This document shows positions 18,504 to 28,148 of a stretch of 64,000 nt of DNA, in pieces (position 1 is the stretch's first letter; every line of letters begins with the position of its first letter). This DNA is from Gammaproteobacteria bacterium. GTDB lineage: Bacteria; Pseudomonadota; Gammaproteobacteria; Pseudomonadales; Porticoccaceae. The notes beneath the pieces were generated by a model. The model ran no database searches and was not told the DNA's origin. It was given only the letters and a program-made list of their open reading frames with translations. The position numbers and the translations under genes were made by a program. The stretch spans positions 1 through 64,000 of the forward strand of contig JADJET010000007.1 of NCBI GenBank assembly GCA_016708925.1, read 5' to 3'.

Positions 18504-19160
18504 ATGATCGACTGGAGCGCTATCGACACCGTTCTGCTCGACATGGACGGCACCCTGCTCGACCTCCACTTCGACAACCATTTCTGGCAGCACCATCTGC
18601 CGCGGCGTTTCGCTGAACACCACGGGCTCGATCCGGAGACCAGCATGCGCGAGCTGCACGAGCGGTTCGCGCGCGAACAGCACCGCCTGCAATGGTATTG
18701 CACGGATTACTGGTCGGCGCAGCTCGGGCTCGACGTGACCGCCCTGAAGCGCGAAGTCGCCCACCTGATCGCCGAGCGTCCCCGCGCCAGCGCCTTGCTG
18801 GAACAACTGGGCGCGCGCGGGCGCCACCGGATCCTCATCACCAACGCCCATCGCGACAGCCTGAACCTCAAGCTGAGTCGCACCCTGATCGGCGCCGGGC
18901 TCGACCGCGTGATTTCATCGCACGACTACGGTATGCCCAAGGAAGACCCTGCGTTCTGGCAGCGCCTGGCCGCCGAGGTGAGCTTCGATCCGCGGCGCAC
19001 CCTGTTTATCGACGACAGCGAGCCGGTACTCGACGCCGCCCGGGATTACGGCATTGCCCACCTGCTGTGCGTCAGCCAGCCCGACAGCCGGCGCGACCAC
19101 CGCGCGCAACTGCGCTTCCCGGCCCTCGCCGATTTCGACGACATCCTTCCGGTAATCTGA
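18504..19160 (+). CDS. yrfG: GMP/IMP nucleotidase YrfG (HAD hydrolase)
   Basis: HAD-superfamily 5'-nucleotidase for purine monophosphates. 218 aa. HAD motif I is LLDMDGTLLDL (nucleophile D13, D15), motif II ILITNAH, motif III Lys in YGMPKEDPAFW, motif IV LFIDDSEPVLDAA. FDNHFWQ and WYCTDYWSAQLGLD are specific to the YrfG subgroup. The stop overlaps the hslR start (TGATG), so the two are translationally coupled. Same position as in E. coli (nudE...yrfG-hslR-hslO). Confidence 0.95.
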   Translation: MIDWSAIDTVLLDMDGTLLDLHFDNHFWQHHLPRRFAEHHGLDPETSMRELHERFAREQHRLQWYCTDYWSAQLGLDVTALKREVAHLIAERPRASALLEQLGARGRHRILITNAHRDSLNLKLSRTLIGAGLDRVISSHDYGMPKEDPAFWQRLAAEVSFDPRRTLFIDDSEPVLDAARDYGIAHLLCVSQPDSRRDHRAQLRFPALADFDDILPVI

Positions 19161-19570
19161 TGACAGCGGACGCGGCGGTGCGGGTGCGGCTCGACAAATG
19201 GCTGTGGGCGGCGCGCTTTTTCAAGACCCGCAGCCTGGCGAAAGCCGCCATCGAAGGCGGCAAGGTGCAGATCAACGGTCAGCGCGCCAAACCCAGCAAG
19301 GAAATCGAGCCGGGAATCACCCTGACCATCCACCAGGGCTGGGAGGAAAAAACCCTGGTAGTGACTGCCTTGTCCGAGCAGCGCCGGGGTGCCACGGAAG
19401 CGGCGCTGTTGTACGCCGAAACTCCCGATAGCCTGGTCCAGCGCGAACAGAAAGCCGCCGCCCGCCGCGCTGCGCGCGCGGGCGTCCAGTATCCGGACGA
19501 ACGCCCCAGCAAAAAACAGCGTCGTCAGATCATCAAATTCCGCGATCTCGATTTTTCCGACCCCGCGTGA
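19160..19570 (+). CDS. hslR: Heat shock protein Hsp15 (ribosome-associated S4 protein)
   Basis: Binds free 50S subunits carrying stalled nascent chains. 136 aa. S4 RNA-binding domain at about 8-70 (RLDKWLWAARFFKTRSLAKA and GGKVQINGQRAKPS), followed by a basic C-terminal helix with KKQRRQIIKFR. Starts at the stop of yrfG and overlaps hslO by four bases (GTGA), forming a tight heat-shock operon. Confidence 0.95.
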   Translation: MTADAAVRVRLDKWLWAARFFKTRSLAKAAIEGGKVQINGQRAKPSKEIEPGITLTIHQGWEEKTLVVTALSEQRRGATEAALLYAETPDSLVQREQKAAARRAARAGVQYPDERPSKKQRRQIIKFRDLDFSDPA

Positions 19571-20456
19571 TACGACCTGTGCCAATAACGCTCAGCGACA
19601 TCCACCAGCGTTTTCTGTTCGAGGACTACGATATCCGCGGCGAAATCGTATCGCTGCGCCAGTCCGCCGCCGAGGTGTATCGCCACAATCCCTATCCAGC
19701 AGCACTGCAAGCGCAACTCGGCGAATTTCTCGCGGCTGCCGCATTGATCAGCGCCAACCTGAAAGCCGCCGGCACGATCACGGTGCAGGCGCGGGGCGAC
19801 GGGCCGGTGCCGCTGCTGATGGCCGACTGCACCGACCGCCGCGATCTGCGCGCCATCGCGCGCATGCCCGACTCCGGCGCCCTACTCAGTAACGATCTGC
19901 GCCAGCTGGTGGGCTCGGGCCATCTGAGCATCACCGTGACCATGCCCGGCCGCGAGCGCCACCAGGGCATAGTGCCGCTGGAACACTCGCGCCTCGCCGC
20001 CTGTCTTTCCGATTATTTCGCCCGCTCGGAGCAACTGCCGACCCGGCTGTGGCTCGCGGCCGACTCGGGGCGGCCGCAGGCCTGTTGTTGCAGGCGCTTC
20101 CGATACAACGCCAGACGCTCACAGAACGCGAACGTTGCTGGGAGCATCTCACCGCCCTGGCCGACACCCTCACCGCCCACGAGCAACTGGCACTCGGCCA
20201 CGGCGCGCGGTTGCACCGGCTGTTTCACGGCGAACGGGTGCGCCTCTACGACCCGACGCCGCTGCGGTTCGCGTGCAGCTGTTCGCGCGCGCGTATCGGT
20301 GGCTCCATCGTTGCCCTCGGGCCGGACACGGTGCGCGAGCTGCTGGCGAGCTCGCCGCTGGTGTCGACCCAGTGCCAGTTCTGTCACCAACGCTACGACT
20401 TCACCGCGGCCCAACTATCCGCCGCGGCGCTCGGCGCGGACCCCACCCTGCACTGA
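19567..20456 (+). pseudogene. hslO: Hsp33 redox-regulated chaperone, frameshifted
   Basis: Hsp33 is a cytosolic holdase activated by oxidation of a zinc-bound Cys cluster. The N-terminal part (19567 to about 20068) reads LSDIHQRFLFEDYDIRGEIV... to TRLWLAADSG. The remainder lies in the next frame: AAAGLLLQALP, then the four zinc cysteines as CSCSRARI and CQFCHQRYDF, ending at 20456. One G missing from the GGGG run at 20067-20070 restores DSGAAAGLLLQALP exactly. Without correction the first frame reads through into pckA as one 846-codon open frame. The GTG start overlaps hslR by four bases. Sequencing error or a true mutation are both possible. Confidence 0.88.
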
Positions 20457-20463
20457 CCGCCTG

Positions 20464-20490
20464 TTGCCCCCGGGGTTTTTTTTGCATAAT
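20464..20490 (+). promoter_or_regulatory. Candidate promoter and T-tract between hslO and pckA
   Basis: CATAAT at 20485-20490 is a five-of-six -10, with TTGCCC at 20464-20469 (15 bp spacing, short). It sits on a run of eight Ts (20476-20483) preceded by CCCCCGGGG, which could also act as a weak terminator for the hslR-hslO operon. Confidence 0.35.
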
Positions 20491-20520
20491 TGGCGCCCCC
20501 ACGCCCGCACGAGTGCCCCA

Positions 20521-22107
20521 GTGACCCAGCGACAAGACTCCCCGATGGCCCGGACCGAAACAGCCGCGGTCAATGTGCATGCCGATCTGAGCACCGCCGA
20601 GCTGATTGAGCTGGCGCTGCAGCGCGGGGAAGGGGTCCTGACTCACAGTGGCGCACTGCTGACCACCACCGGACGCCATACCGGGCGTTCGCCGGCGGAT
20701 CGATTCATTGTGGAAGAACCCAGCACCAGCGAGGACATCGCCTGGGGCCCGGTCAACCGTCCGTTTGCCAGCGAACGCTTCGACGCCTTGTGGAGCCGCG
20801 TCGAGGCCCATCTGGCGGAAGGCGACCGTTTTACTTCGGACCTCCACGTCGGTCAGGATCCTGAACACTACCTGCCGATCCGGGTCACCACCGAAACCGC
20901 CTGGCACAGCCTGTTCGCACGCAACATGTTCATCCGGCCACCCCGCTTCAACCCGTCGGGCAAGGAACCGTGGAAAGTCCTGCACGCGGCCAGTTTTGCC
21001 TGCGATCCGCACCGCGACGGCACCACCAGCGCGGGCGCGGTCATCATCCATTTTGCGCAGCGCAAATTGCTGATCGCCGGCATGCGTTACGCGGGCGAAC
21101 TGAAAAAAGGCATGTTTTCGGTGCAAAACTTTCTGCTGCCCGAAAAAGACGTGCTGCCGATGCACTGTGCCGCCAATGTCGGCGAAGCTGGTGATGTCAC
21201 GCTGTTTTTCGGGCTGTCCGGCACCGGCAAGACGACGCTTTCCGCCGATCCGGACCGCTACCTGATCGGCGATGATGAACACGGCTGGACCGAGGGCGCA
21301 GTGTTCAACCTGGAAGGCGGGTGTTACGCCAAGACCATCGATCTGAGCCACGAAAACGAGCCCGTGATCTGGGACGCCATCCGTTTCGGCGCCATTGTCG
21401 AAAACGTGGTCGTCGGGAAACACCGGATCCCGGACTACAGTGACACCGCCCTCACGGAGAACGGCCGCTGCAGCTACCCGCTGGAACACGTCGCGATGCG
21501 CTGTGTACCGAATCGGGCCGGCGAGCCGAGCAACATCATTTTTCTGACTTGCGATGTCACCGGCGTGCTGCCGCCGGTCTCGGTGCTCTCCAAAGAAGGT
21601 GCCGCCTATCACTTCCTGAGCGGCTACACGGCCCGCGTCGGCTCCACCGAGCTGGGCGGCGAGGCGGGCATCAATCCCACTTTTTCGACCTGTTTCGGCG
21701 CGCCCTTCATGCCGCGCCCCGCTGGCGTCTACGCCGAACTGCTGATGAAACGCGCCGAGAGCTTCGGCAGCCGGGTGTACTTGGTCAATACCGGCTGGAC
21801 GGGTGGTTCCGGAGGCGCCGGCGGCGGCGGCAAACGTTTCCCCATCCCAGTGACCCGTGCCGTGGTCGCCGCCATCCAGAGCGGGGCGCTGGACGATGTC
21901 GAGACCATCAATCTGCCGCTGCTGAATCTCGCCGTGCCGCGCCATGTGCCCGGCGTCGACGACCACTACCTGATCCCGCGCAAGAACTGGGCGGATCCGG
22001 CCACCTACGACGCCCAGGCCCACAAACTGGCCGGTCTGTTTATCGAGAACTTCAAGCGCTTCGATGTCGCCGCCGCGATCGTTGCCGCCGGGCCACGCCT
22101 CGACTGA
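20521..22107 (+). CDS. pckA: Phosphoenolpyruvate carboxykinase (ATP)
   Basis: Gluconeogenic conversion of oxaloacetate + ATP to PEP + CO2. About 528 aa from the GTG at 20521, whose product begins MTQ like pseudomonad PckA; an ATG at 20545 is an alternative. Key motifs: RTGRSPADRFIVEE-like N-terminus (GRHTGRSPADRF), the kinase-1a P-loop FFGLSGTGKTTLSADP, kinase-2 LIGDDEHGW, and the adenine-binding region near SGYTARVGSTELG. Final gene of the nudE...pckA syntenic block. Confidence 0.96.
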   Translation: MTQRQDSPMARTETAAVNVHADLSTAELIELALQRGEGVLTHSGALLTTTGRHTGRSPADRFIVEEPSTSEDIAWGPVNRPFASERFDALWSRVEAHLAEGDRFTSDLHVGQDPEHYLPIRVTTETAWHSLFARNMFIRPPRFNPSGKEPWKVLHAASFACDPHRDGTTSAGAVIIHFAQRKLLIAGMRYAGELKKGMFSVQNFLLPEKDVLPMHCAANVGEAGDVTLFFGLSGTGKTTLSADPDRYLIGDDEHGWTEGAVFNLEGGCYAKTIDLSHENEPVIWDAIRFGAIVENVVVGKHRIPDYSDTALTENGRCSYPLEHVAMRCVPNRAGEPSNIIFLTCDVTGVLPPVSVLSKEGAAYHFLSGYTARVGSTELGGEAGINPTFSTCFGAPFMPRPAGVYAELLMKRAESFGSRVYLVNTGWTGGSGGAGGGGKRFPIPVTRAVVAAIQSGALDDVETINLPLLNLAVPRHVPGVDDHYLIPRKNWADPATYDAQAHKLAGLFIENFKRFDVAAAIVAAGPRLD

Positions 22108-22156
22108 CGCTCCACCTCGCGGGGCGCTGCGGCGTGGCGCTCCGACCGCACCGGCA

Positions 22157-23398
22157 CTATCGTCTGGCCAGACTTTGCTCCGCAAAGCAGCCCTGCGCCA
22201 GACCGTCCTGTAAACCGCGGCGATAGCAACCCGCCGCTCCGGCGTGGTCGCCCAGCCCGGTCAATACTTCCGCCAGTTCGGCCTGGATTTCCGGCCTGGC
22301 GGCCATGCGCAACGCACGCTCCAGATAATCCCGCCCCTTGCCCCAGATCGCGAGACGCCGACAGAGCTGCCCCAAGGCCAGCAGCAGTTGCCATGACTCG
22401 CCGTGGCGACGCAGCCAGCCTTCCGCAGTCGCCAGATGCCGGGGCGGCGTGGCAAGCGCCACCCGGCTCCAGTCGAGCACCAGCTCCGGCTCCCAGTTCC
22501 GATCCAGATGCCGGCGCAGCTCCGCCTCCGCCGTGGCGGGATCGCCAAGCCTGGCGAGCGCCCCGGCGTAGGAGCGCAAGCATTCACCCCGGCGCTGGTA
22601 TTCGCGCGGAGTGCGGCGCCACAGTTCCGCCAGCGTGGCGTGGCGCTGCTCCCGGGACTCACCCGCTGCGTCGGTGGAAAATCCTTTGAGCAAGCCTGCG
22701 TATACCTGCAATTCCAAGGCAGCGAGATCCTCGGGCGGCGCCACCCGAACGCGCCGCAACCCCGGCAACAATCCGGCCAACCCTTCCCAGTCCCGCTGCC
22801 GAAGCAGACAGTCGCGCAACTCCGCCAGCAGGCCGGGATGATCGGCGTGCGTGGCCAGTGCCGCGCGCAGTTGATCAACGGCGCGCGTCTCGTCTCCGCG
22901 GCGCACCGCCAGACGGGCGCGCATCAGGGCCAGCGCGGCGTTGTCCTCTGGCACTTCGCGCGCGGCCGCAGCCAGAAGCTCCTCGGCCTCCGTGTCCTGA
23001 CCCAGGCGCGTCGCCGCGTCCGCGGCCAGCACAAAGTTGAGCCCGGGGATTTCCGAGCGCGGCACCGACTGCACCAACGCGGTCCGGGCACGCGCCCAAT
23101 GTCCTTCGTAAAAATCCGCCAGTGCCACCATCACCGCGCGCCGATTGCGCGCTTCGCGGCGGCCGCGCCGCCCGCGCCAGGCATTCAGTCCCGGCTGCGT
23201 CAATCCGCGCCACAGCAACTTCAATCCGTACCAGCCCAACCCGAAGACCGCCAGCAGCAACACCGTCAGCCAGAGACTGAGCTGAACCACCCGATCGCCG
23301 ACCACGATCAGGATGTAGCCACGCGCATAGTCCAGGCCCCAGTACACCAGACCCCCCGCCAGCAGCATGACCGCGAGCATCAGCAGCGTCTTTCTCAT
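22157..23398 (-). CDS. hemY: Heme biosynthesis-associated TPR protein HemY
   Basis: Inner-membrane protein of the hemCDXY cluster; the role is not firmly established, despite the name shared with an unrelated oxidase. 413 aa. Two membrane helices at about 4-26 and 40-62 (LWLTVLLLAVFGLGWYGLKLL), a basic arginine-rich loop, then a TPR-type helical repeat domain (about 85-405). Its start overlaps the end of hemX by four bases. Confidence 0.92.
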   Translation of the reverse strand: MRKTLLMLAVMLLAGGLVYWGLDYARGYILIVVGDRVVQLSLWLTVLLLAVFGLGWYGLKLLWRGLTQPGLNAWRGRRGRREARNRRAVMVALADFYEGHWARARTALVQSVPRSEIPGLNFVLAADAATRLGQDTEAEELLAAAAREVPEDNAALALMRARLAVRRGDETRAVDQLRAALATHADHPGLLAELRDCLLRQRDWEGLAGLLPGLRRVRVAPPEDLAALELQVYAGLLKGFSTDAAGESREQRHATLAELWRRTPREYQRRGECLRSYAGALARLGDPATAEAELRRHLDRNWEPELVLDWSRVALATPPRHLATAEGWLRRHGESWQLLLALGQLCRRLAIWGKGRDYLERALRMAARPEIQAELAEVLTGLGDHAGAAGCYRRGLQDGLAQGCFAEQSLARR

Positions 23399-24526
23399 CG
23401 CGGCGCCACCCCGGCACGGCGCTGCGCGTCACGCGCCAGGTACTCCCGTACGCGCTCCCGCGACGAGCTGATGTCGGGCAGCGTCAATGCCACGGACTCG
23501 GTTTGCAGGCCGACGAGCTCGGCACGCAGCGCGGGGGCGCGGGGATCGAATCCGAAATGCACATCCAGTAACTGCACCGCGCGCGCCAGGGAATCGCGAT
23601 AGATGCGCTCCTGACGCGCCAGCACCGCCAGTTGCGCCTGCGACAGCAGCAGCTCCAGATATTGCTGCAGGCGCGCTTCCTGCGCGCGGGAAAGCAGTGC
23701 GGGCGGCGGCGCGTCGAGTGCGTACCCGCAGGTGTTCGGCGCTGAAACGCCGCAGCGCCGCACCGGCGTTGCCGAGCAGACGCGACCAGAAGCCGACGGG
23801 TGCCGACTCCGCATCCCGGGCGACACCGTCCGCAGCCGGCATCGACACCGGCCGTGGCGCGGGATTCAGGGTGGCGATGGCGGTCTGAAGCGCGCTCAGG
23901 CGCAGATAGAGGCCTTCGACATCGACGCTGCCGGCCAGCTTCAGCGCTGTCATATCCGCCACCAGTGCCGCCCGCACCGGCACGATGGTGGGATCTGTCA
24001 GCGGCGCCAGCAAGGCATCGGCGCGCTCCAGCAATGCCAGCGCGGAAGCCGCCGAACGCGCTTCCCAAAGCCGCTGACTGGCGAGTCGCAGCAGGTGTTC
24101 AACTTCCATGAGCGCCAGCACATCGCTATCCGGAGCCACCGCCTGGCGCGCGCTGGTCTCGCGGTCGAGCTCGGCCTTGAGTGCAGCGAGCGCCGCGCGT
24201 AGCTGCTCGCGCTCGCGATCCTGGGTATCGATTTTCTCGCGCAGCGTGCTCAGTTCTCCCGCGATCGCGACCATAGCTACTGCGGTCGGCTCCGACGCAG
24301 CCGCCGCTTGTTCCGGAGCACCAAGCGTCAGGCGAGCCGCAATTCTTTGCCCATACGCTTGCCAGCCCAGGTAGCCGACCACCGCGAGCGCCGCCAGCAC
24401 CAACAGGCGAAGGCCCAGCTTCCGCACCCGCGACCCAGCCCGCGGTGCGGCGACCCCCGCATCGGCAGCGGCCCCGCCGATCACCGACTCCTCTCGTTGT
24501 CCTGCCACAGTGGCTCCCGTTGTCAT
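23395..24526 (-). pseudogene. hemX: Uroporphyrinogen-III C-methyltransferase-like membrane protein HemX, frameshifted
   Basis: HemX of the hemCDXY cluster: an N-terminal disordered stretch, one membrane helix (about residues 37-57, LGLRLLVLAALAVVGYLGWQ), a coiled coil (TLREKIDTQDREREQLRAAL) and a helical periplasmic domain with VEHLLRLASQRL. After the segment ending AALRRFSAEHLR the frame is lost. The conserved C-terminus (LDAPPPALLSRAQEARL, ERIYRDSLARAVQLLDVHF) continues in another frame to 23395. Removing one G from the CGGG near 23725-23727 joins them as HLRYALDAPPP. It starts inside the hemD stop (ATGA). Confidence 0.85.
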
Positions 24527-25293
24527 GCCTGAAATCGCTCTGGAGTGTACCAGCGGCACACCGCCTGCTCCATTTTTGCGGTGAGGGCGCTCGCGGCGAC
24601 GATGGACTCGAAGCCCAGCCCCCGCGCGATGTCCGCCACCCGCTCGCCCGGCACCAGGCAAACCGGGCGCGGCAGCGAACCGCCCGCGCGTTCCAGAAGT
24701 TGACTCAGCGCGCGCAGTACTTCGCCGCTGTGGGCAACCAGCAACAGTGGGCCGGGCGCCGCCAGCGCGGCGGCCAGCGCTGGCTCCCAGCGTCGCTCCG
24801 GCACCCGCCGGTACACCTCGCAATAACGCACTTGGGCACCGCGTGCGCGCAGGCCGGCGCGCAACGCATCGCGCCCGCCGACGCCGCGAAAAATCACCAG
24901 CGTTTGTCCGTGGACCGCCTGCAATTCGGGTAACCCGAGGAGCCCTTCGGTATTCGCCTCACGCGGATACCGGGCGGTGATATCCCAGTCTTCGCGCAGT
25001 GCCGCGGCGGTCGTGGCACCGACCGCGAAGATCGGCACGCGGGTCGGGACCAGGCCCGCCGCCACCAGTTGCTCGAACCCGTGACGGACGGCGTGGCGGC
25101 TGATGAATATCCAGCCGTCAGCGTTGGCCACCGCAGCCGACAGGTCCGCATCCAGCGCGGGTCGGGATTCGATGGCGAGCAGGGGAAAGGAATGCACTTC
25201 GGCGCCGCGCGCAGTCAGTCGCGCGGCCAACGGATCGCCCGGCCGCGCACTGCGCAAGATCAGTACCCGCAACCCGGTGAGGGAAGCGGTCAC
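24523..25293 (-). CDS. hemD: Uroporphyrinogen-III synthase
   Basis: Cyclises hydroxymethylbilane to uroporphyrinogen III with ring-D inversion. 256 aa, GTG start. The family is poorly conserved, but typical blocks are visible: VLILRSARPGDPLAARL at the N-terminus, DGWIFISRHAVRHGFEQL, IFAVGATTAAAL and YRRVPERRW linking the two lobes, then LLLVAHSGEVLRAL. Four-base overlaps with hemC upstream and hemX downstream support one operon. Confidence 0.94.
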   Translation of the reverse strand: MTASLTGLRVLILRSARPGDPLAARLTARGAEVHSFPLLAIESRPALDADLSAAVANADGWIFISRHAVRHGFEQLVAAGLVPTRVPIFAVGATTAAALREDWDITARYPREANTEGLLGLPELQAVHGQTLVIFRGVGGRDALRAGLRARGAQVRYCEVYRRVPERRWEPALAAALAAPGPLLLVAHSGEVLRALSQLLERAGGSLPRPVCLVPGERVADIARGLGFESIVAASALTAKMEQAVCRWYTPERFQA

Positions 25294-26219
25294 CGCGCCT
25301 GTGCCAGCAGGGCGCCCGCGCCCCGCGCCAGCAGTGCCTCGGCAAGCTGGATACCCAGGGCTTCCGCCTGGGTTTCGTCGCCGCGGATCGCGTCACACAG
25401 CAGCCGCGACCCGTCGACCGCGCCCACCAGGGCGCGCAGGTGCAATTGCCCGGTGGCGTCCAGCTCGCCGTAGCAGGCGATGGGCACCTGGCAGCCGCCC
25501 TGTAACCGGCGGTTGACGGCGCGCTCGGCACGCACGCAGGTCGTGGTCGCAGGATCGGCGAGGGGCGCGATCAGCTCCTGGACCCGATGGTCCTCCAGAC
25601 GACACTCGATACCCAGCGCGCCCTGCCCCGGCGCCGGCAGCGACAGTTCGGGCGCGATGCGCGCCGCGATGCGCGCGGCGAAACCCAGCCGCAGCAGACC
25701 GGCACTGGCCAGAATCAGCACATCAAAATCACCCCGGTCCAGGCGCGCGAGACGGGTATTGACGTTGCCGCGCACCTCGCGCACGTCGAGGTGCGGAAAG
25801 TGCGCCAGCAATTGGCAACGGCGGCGCAGGCTGGCCGTACCTACCCGGGCGCCGTGGGGCAGCGCGTCCAGTGCGCGCCAATGCCCACCGACCAATGCGT
25901 CGCTGGGGTCTTCGCGGGCGCAGATCGCCGCCAGTCCCAGGCCGGGCGGAAAATCCATGGGCACGTCCTTCATGGAGTGCACCGCAATATCGGCGGCGCC
26001 GGCCAGCAGCGCCTGCTCCAGCTCCTTCACGAACAGCCCCTTGCCGCCGACCGCGGCCAGGGACCGATCCAGCAGACGGTCACCCTGGGTGGTGAAGCCC
26101 AGAATTTCGATCGCTATGGCGCCGCCATGGAGACGTTCGAGTTCGGCTTTGATGTAGTGGGCCTGCCAGAGCGCGAGGGGACTTTCGCGGGTGGCGATAC
26201 GCAGACGCTGGGGTGACAT
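25290..26219 (-). CDS. hemC: Porphobilinogen deaminase (hydroxymethylbilane synthase)
   Basis: Polymerises four porphobilinogens into hydroxymethylbilane. 309 aa. The dipyrromethane cofactor Cys is C243 in LQGGCQVPIACYGE. The catalytic Asp region is HSMKDVPMDFP (D85), and Arg-rich substrate-binding stretches are seen in LRRRCQLL and VRGNVNTRLARLD. It begins just downstream of algR, reproducing the algZR-hemCD order known in pseudomonads. Confidence 0.96.
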   Translation of the reverse strand: MSPQRLRIATRESPLALWQAHYIKAELERLHGGAIAIEILGFTTQGDRLLDRSLAAVGGKGLFVKELEQALLAGAADIAVHSMKDVPMDFPPGLGLAAICAREDPSDALVGGHWRALDALPHGARVGTASLRRRCQLLAHFPHLDVREVRGNVNTRLARLDRGDFDVLILASAGLLRLGFAARIAARIAPELSLPAPGQGALGIECRLEDHRVQELIAPLADPATTTCVRAERAVNRRLQGGCQVPIACYGELDATGQLHLRALVGAVDGSRLLCDAIRGDETQAEALGIQLAEALLARGAGALLAQAR

Positions 26220-26236
26220 GAAGGGTGCAACCGCGG

Positions 26237-26974
26237 TCAGATTTGATCGAGCAATTTCTTGAGTCCGACGATATGTCGGCGACTCACCTGGGGTCGGATA
26301 TCGAGATCCCGCAGGCGCACAAAATTCTGACCGTCGTGATTGCGGTCCAGCCCCTCGATATGATTGATCGACACCAGCGCATTGCGATGGACACGGATGA
26401 AGCGGCCATCGAATTCCTGCTCCAGATCCCGCAGGGTCTCATCGAGCAGAGACTCGCTGTCGCCGTGGTAGGCCGTGACGTATTTGTGATCGGCCTGAAA
26501 CAGCGCCACTTCCGCCACCGGCACCAGATCCAGACCGCGGCGGTTGCGCGCCGTAATATGTGTGCGCCCGTCCAGAACCATGCCCGGCAACTGGCGCAGC
26601 TCCGCCAGTTGTGCCTTGTTGATGCGACGCGCGCGACTGAGTGCGGCGGCAAGATCCGCCTGGCGCACCGGCTTCAGCAAATAGCCGACCGCCTGGGAAG
26701 AAAATGCTTCCACCGCGTAATCGCCATAAGCGGTACAGAAAATCACTGCCGGCGGCGGATCCAGCTCCGCCAGATGCTGCGCGGCCGCGAGACCATCCAT
26801 GCCCGGCATGCGCACATCCATCAACACCACGTCGGGGCTCAGGTCGCGTGCCATCCGCACCGCTTCCTGGCCGTGGCCCGCCTGCCCGATGATGCGGAAC
26901 CCGCCGAGCGCCAGCACCATGCGCGCCATGCGCTCCCGCGCCAGGGGTTCGTCGTCCACAATCACTACGTTCAT
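26237..26974 (-). CDS. algR: LytTR-family response regulator AlgR
   Basis: DNA-binding response regulator. 245 aa. Receiver domain (1-120) with acidic pocket VDDEP (D7, D8), phospho-acceptor D53 in VLMDVRMPGMDG, and conserved K in YLLKPVRQADL. LytTR DNA-binding domain (about 140-243) with FQADHKYVTAYH and FIRVHRNALVSINHIEGL. It lies 10 bp after the sensor algZ and just before hemC. In Pseudomonas, AlgR controls alginate and type IV pilus genes; whether it does so here is not shown by the sequence. Confidence 0.95.
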   Translation of the reverse strand: MNVVIVDDEPLARERMARMVLALGGFRIIGQAGHGQEAVRMARDLSPDVVLMDVRMPGMDGLAAAQHLAELDPPPAVIFCTAYGDYAVEAFSSQAVGYLLKPVRQADLAAALSRARRINKAQLAELRQLPGMVLDGRTHITARNRRGLDLVPVAEVALFQADHKYVTAYHGDSESLLDETLRDLEQEFDGRFIRVHRNALVSINHIEGLDRNHDGQNFVRLRDLDIRPQVSRRHIVGLKKLLDQI

Positions 26975-26984
26975 TGCGATCGCC

Positions 26985-28058
26985 TCACCAGGCCAGCGGG
27001 TAACTCAGCGTCGTCACATAGTGCTCGCCGTCGGTGAGGAACTCGACGCGGGCACGGGGTCCGAAGTGCGCTTCCAGACGCCGCCGGACATTGTCCATCG
27101 CCGACTTGCTGCCCTTATTATGCCGCATGCGCGGATTGAAGGGATTGCGCACCGAAATACTCACCCGGTCCCCCGCCCGCCGTACCCGGATCTCCACGGT
27201 CCCTCCCGCCGGCAGCAACTGGATGCCGTGATAAACGGCGTTTTCGAGCACCGGCTGCAACGACAGGCAGGGAATCTGCACGCCGGCGCCGTAATCGCCG
27301 ATCTCCCACTCGGTGCGCAACCGGTCCCCCAGACGCATTTTTTCGATCGCCATGTAACTGCGGCACAGCGCCAGTTCTTCGCGCAGCGGCACCAGGGTCT
27401 GGGCGTCGGTGAGGGCACGGCGGAACAGATCGGAGAGATCTTCAACCACCCGCTCGGCTTTCTCGGGATCGGAACCGATCAGGCTCGCGATCATGTTCAT
27501 GCTGTTGAACAAGAAATGCGGTCGAATACGCGCCTGCAAGGCCTGAATGCGCGCTTCCAGCTCGGCGCGTTGCTGGATCCGCAATTGCTGCTGCAAATAG
27601 AGATACCGCAACAGGATCCCGGCGGGTATCGCGGTCACCACCACCGCATCCAGCGCGCGGCCAAACCCGAACACGCCACCCAGACTCCAGGCCACCACAT
27701 AATCCGCCGCGACGCCGACCCCGAACGCGACCATCAATACCAGGCCAAAACTGATGATGGCACTCCAGGTGTAGCGCACCCCAACCAGCCAGCGATTGCA
27801 TTCGCAGAGCACCAATACACTCAACAGCGCGATCCAGATCGCCATGAACGCGATGTTACCGAACCCCAGCCAGTCGAAATCTTCAATGCCGTAGCGCGCC
27901 ACCCCCATCAACACCGACAGCAGCAACGAAATGACGATGACCGCCAGCAACCCTTCGCCACGGCACAGATCCGGCAGAAAATAATCGACCTCGTACAGCG
28001 ACACGGCTCGCCGTCGCGGCAACCATTTTTCACGCCAACTCAAAATTCGCTCCATCAT
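26985..28058 (-). CDS. algZ: LytS-like sensor histidine kinase AlgZ/FimS
   Basis: Membrane sensor paired with AlgR. 357 aa. Four or more predicted membrane helices between about 35 and 150, then the His_kinase domain of the LytS/AlgZ type with the phospho-acceptor-like H181 in RIRPHFLFNSMNMIASL, followed by an unorthodox ATPase domain. The final part contains LQPVLENAVYHGIQLL (N box). It is divergent from argH, the conserved location. Confidence 0.94.
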   Translation of the reverse strand: MMERILSWREKWLPRRRAVSLYEVDYFLPDLCRGEGLLAVIVISLLLSVLMGVARYGIEDFDWLGFGNIAFMAIWIALLSVLVLCECNRWLVGVRYTWSAIISFGLVLMVAFGVGVAADYVVAWSLGGVFGFGRALDAVVVTAIPAGILLRYLYLQQQLRIQQRAELEARIQALQARIRPHFLFNSMNMIASLIGSDPEKAERVVEDLSDLFRRALTDAQTLVPLREELALCRSYMAIEKMRLGDRLRTEWEIGDYGAGVQIPCLSLQPVLENAVYHGIQLLPAGGTVEIRVRRAGDRVSISVRNPFNPRMRHNKGSKSAMDNVRRRLEAHFGPRARVEFLTDGEHYVTTLSYPLAW

Positions 28059-28077
28059 GCCGCCCTTGGTCCCGGTT

Positions 28078-28083
28078 TATAAT
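28078..28083 (+). promoter_or_regulatory. -10 element (TATAAT) upstream of argH
   Basis: A perfect TATAAT 65 bp before the argH start, in the short divergent gap with algZ. No good -35 is seen at 16-18 bp (TCATGC at 17 bp). Confidence 0.48.
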
Positions 28084-28148
28084 ACGCGCCTTCATACCAT
28101 CCAAGCCGCACACCGCCGGTGTGCGCAAATCGCAAACCCGGACACCCT

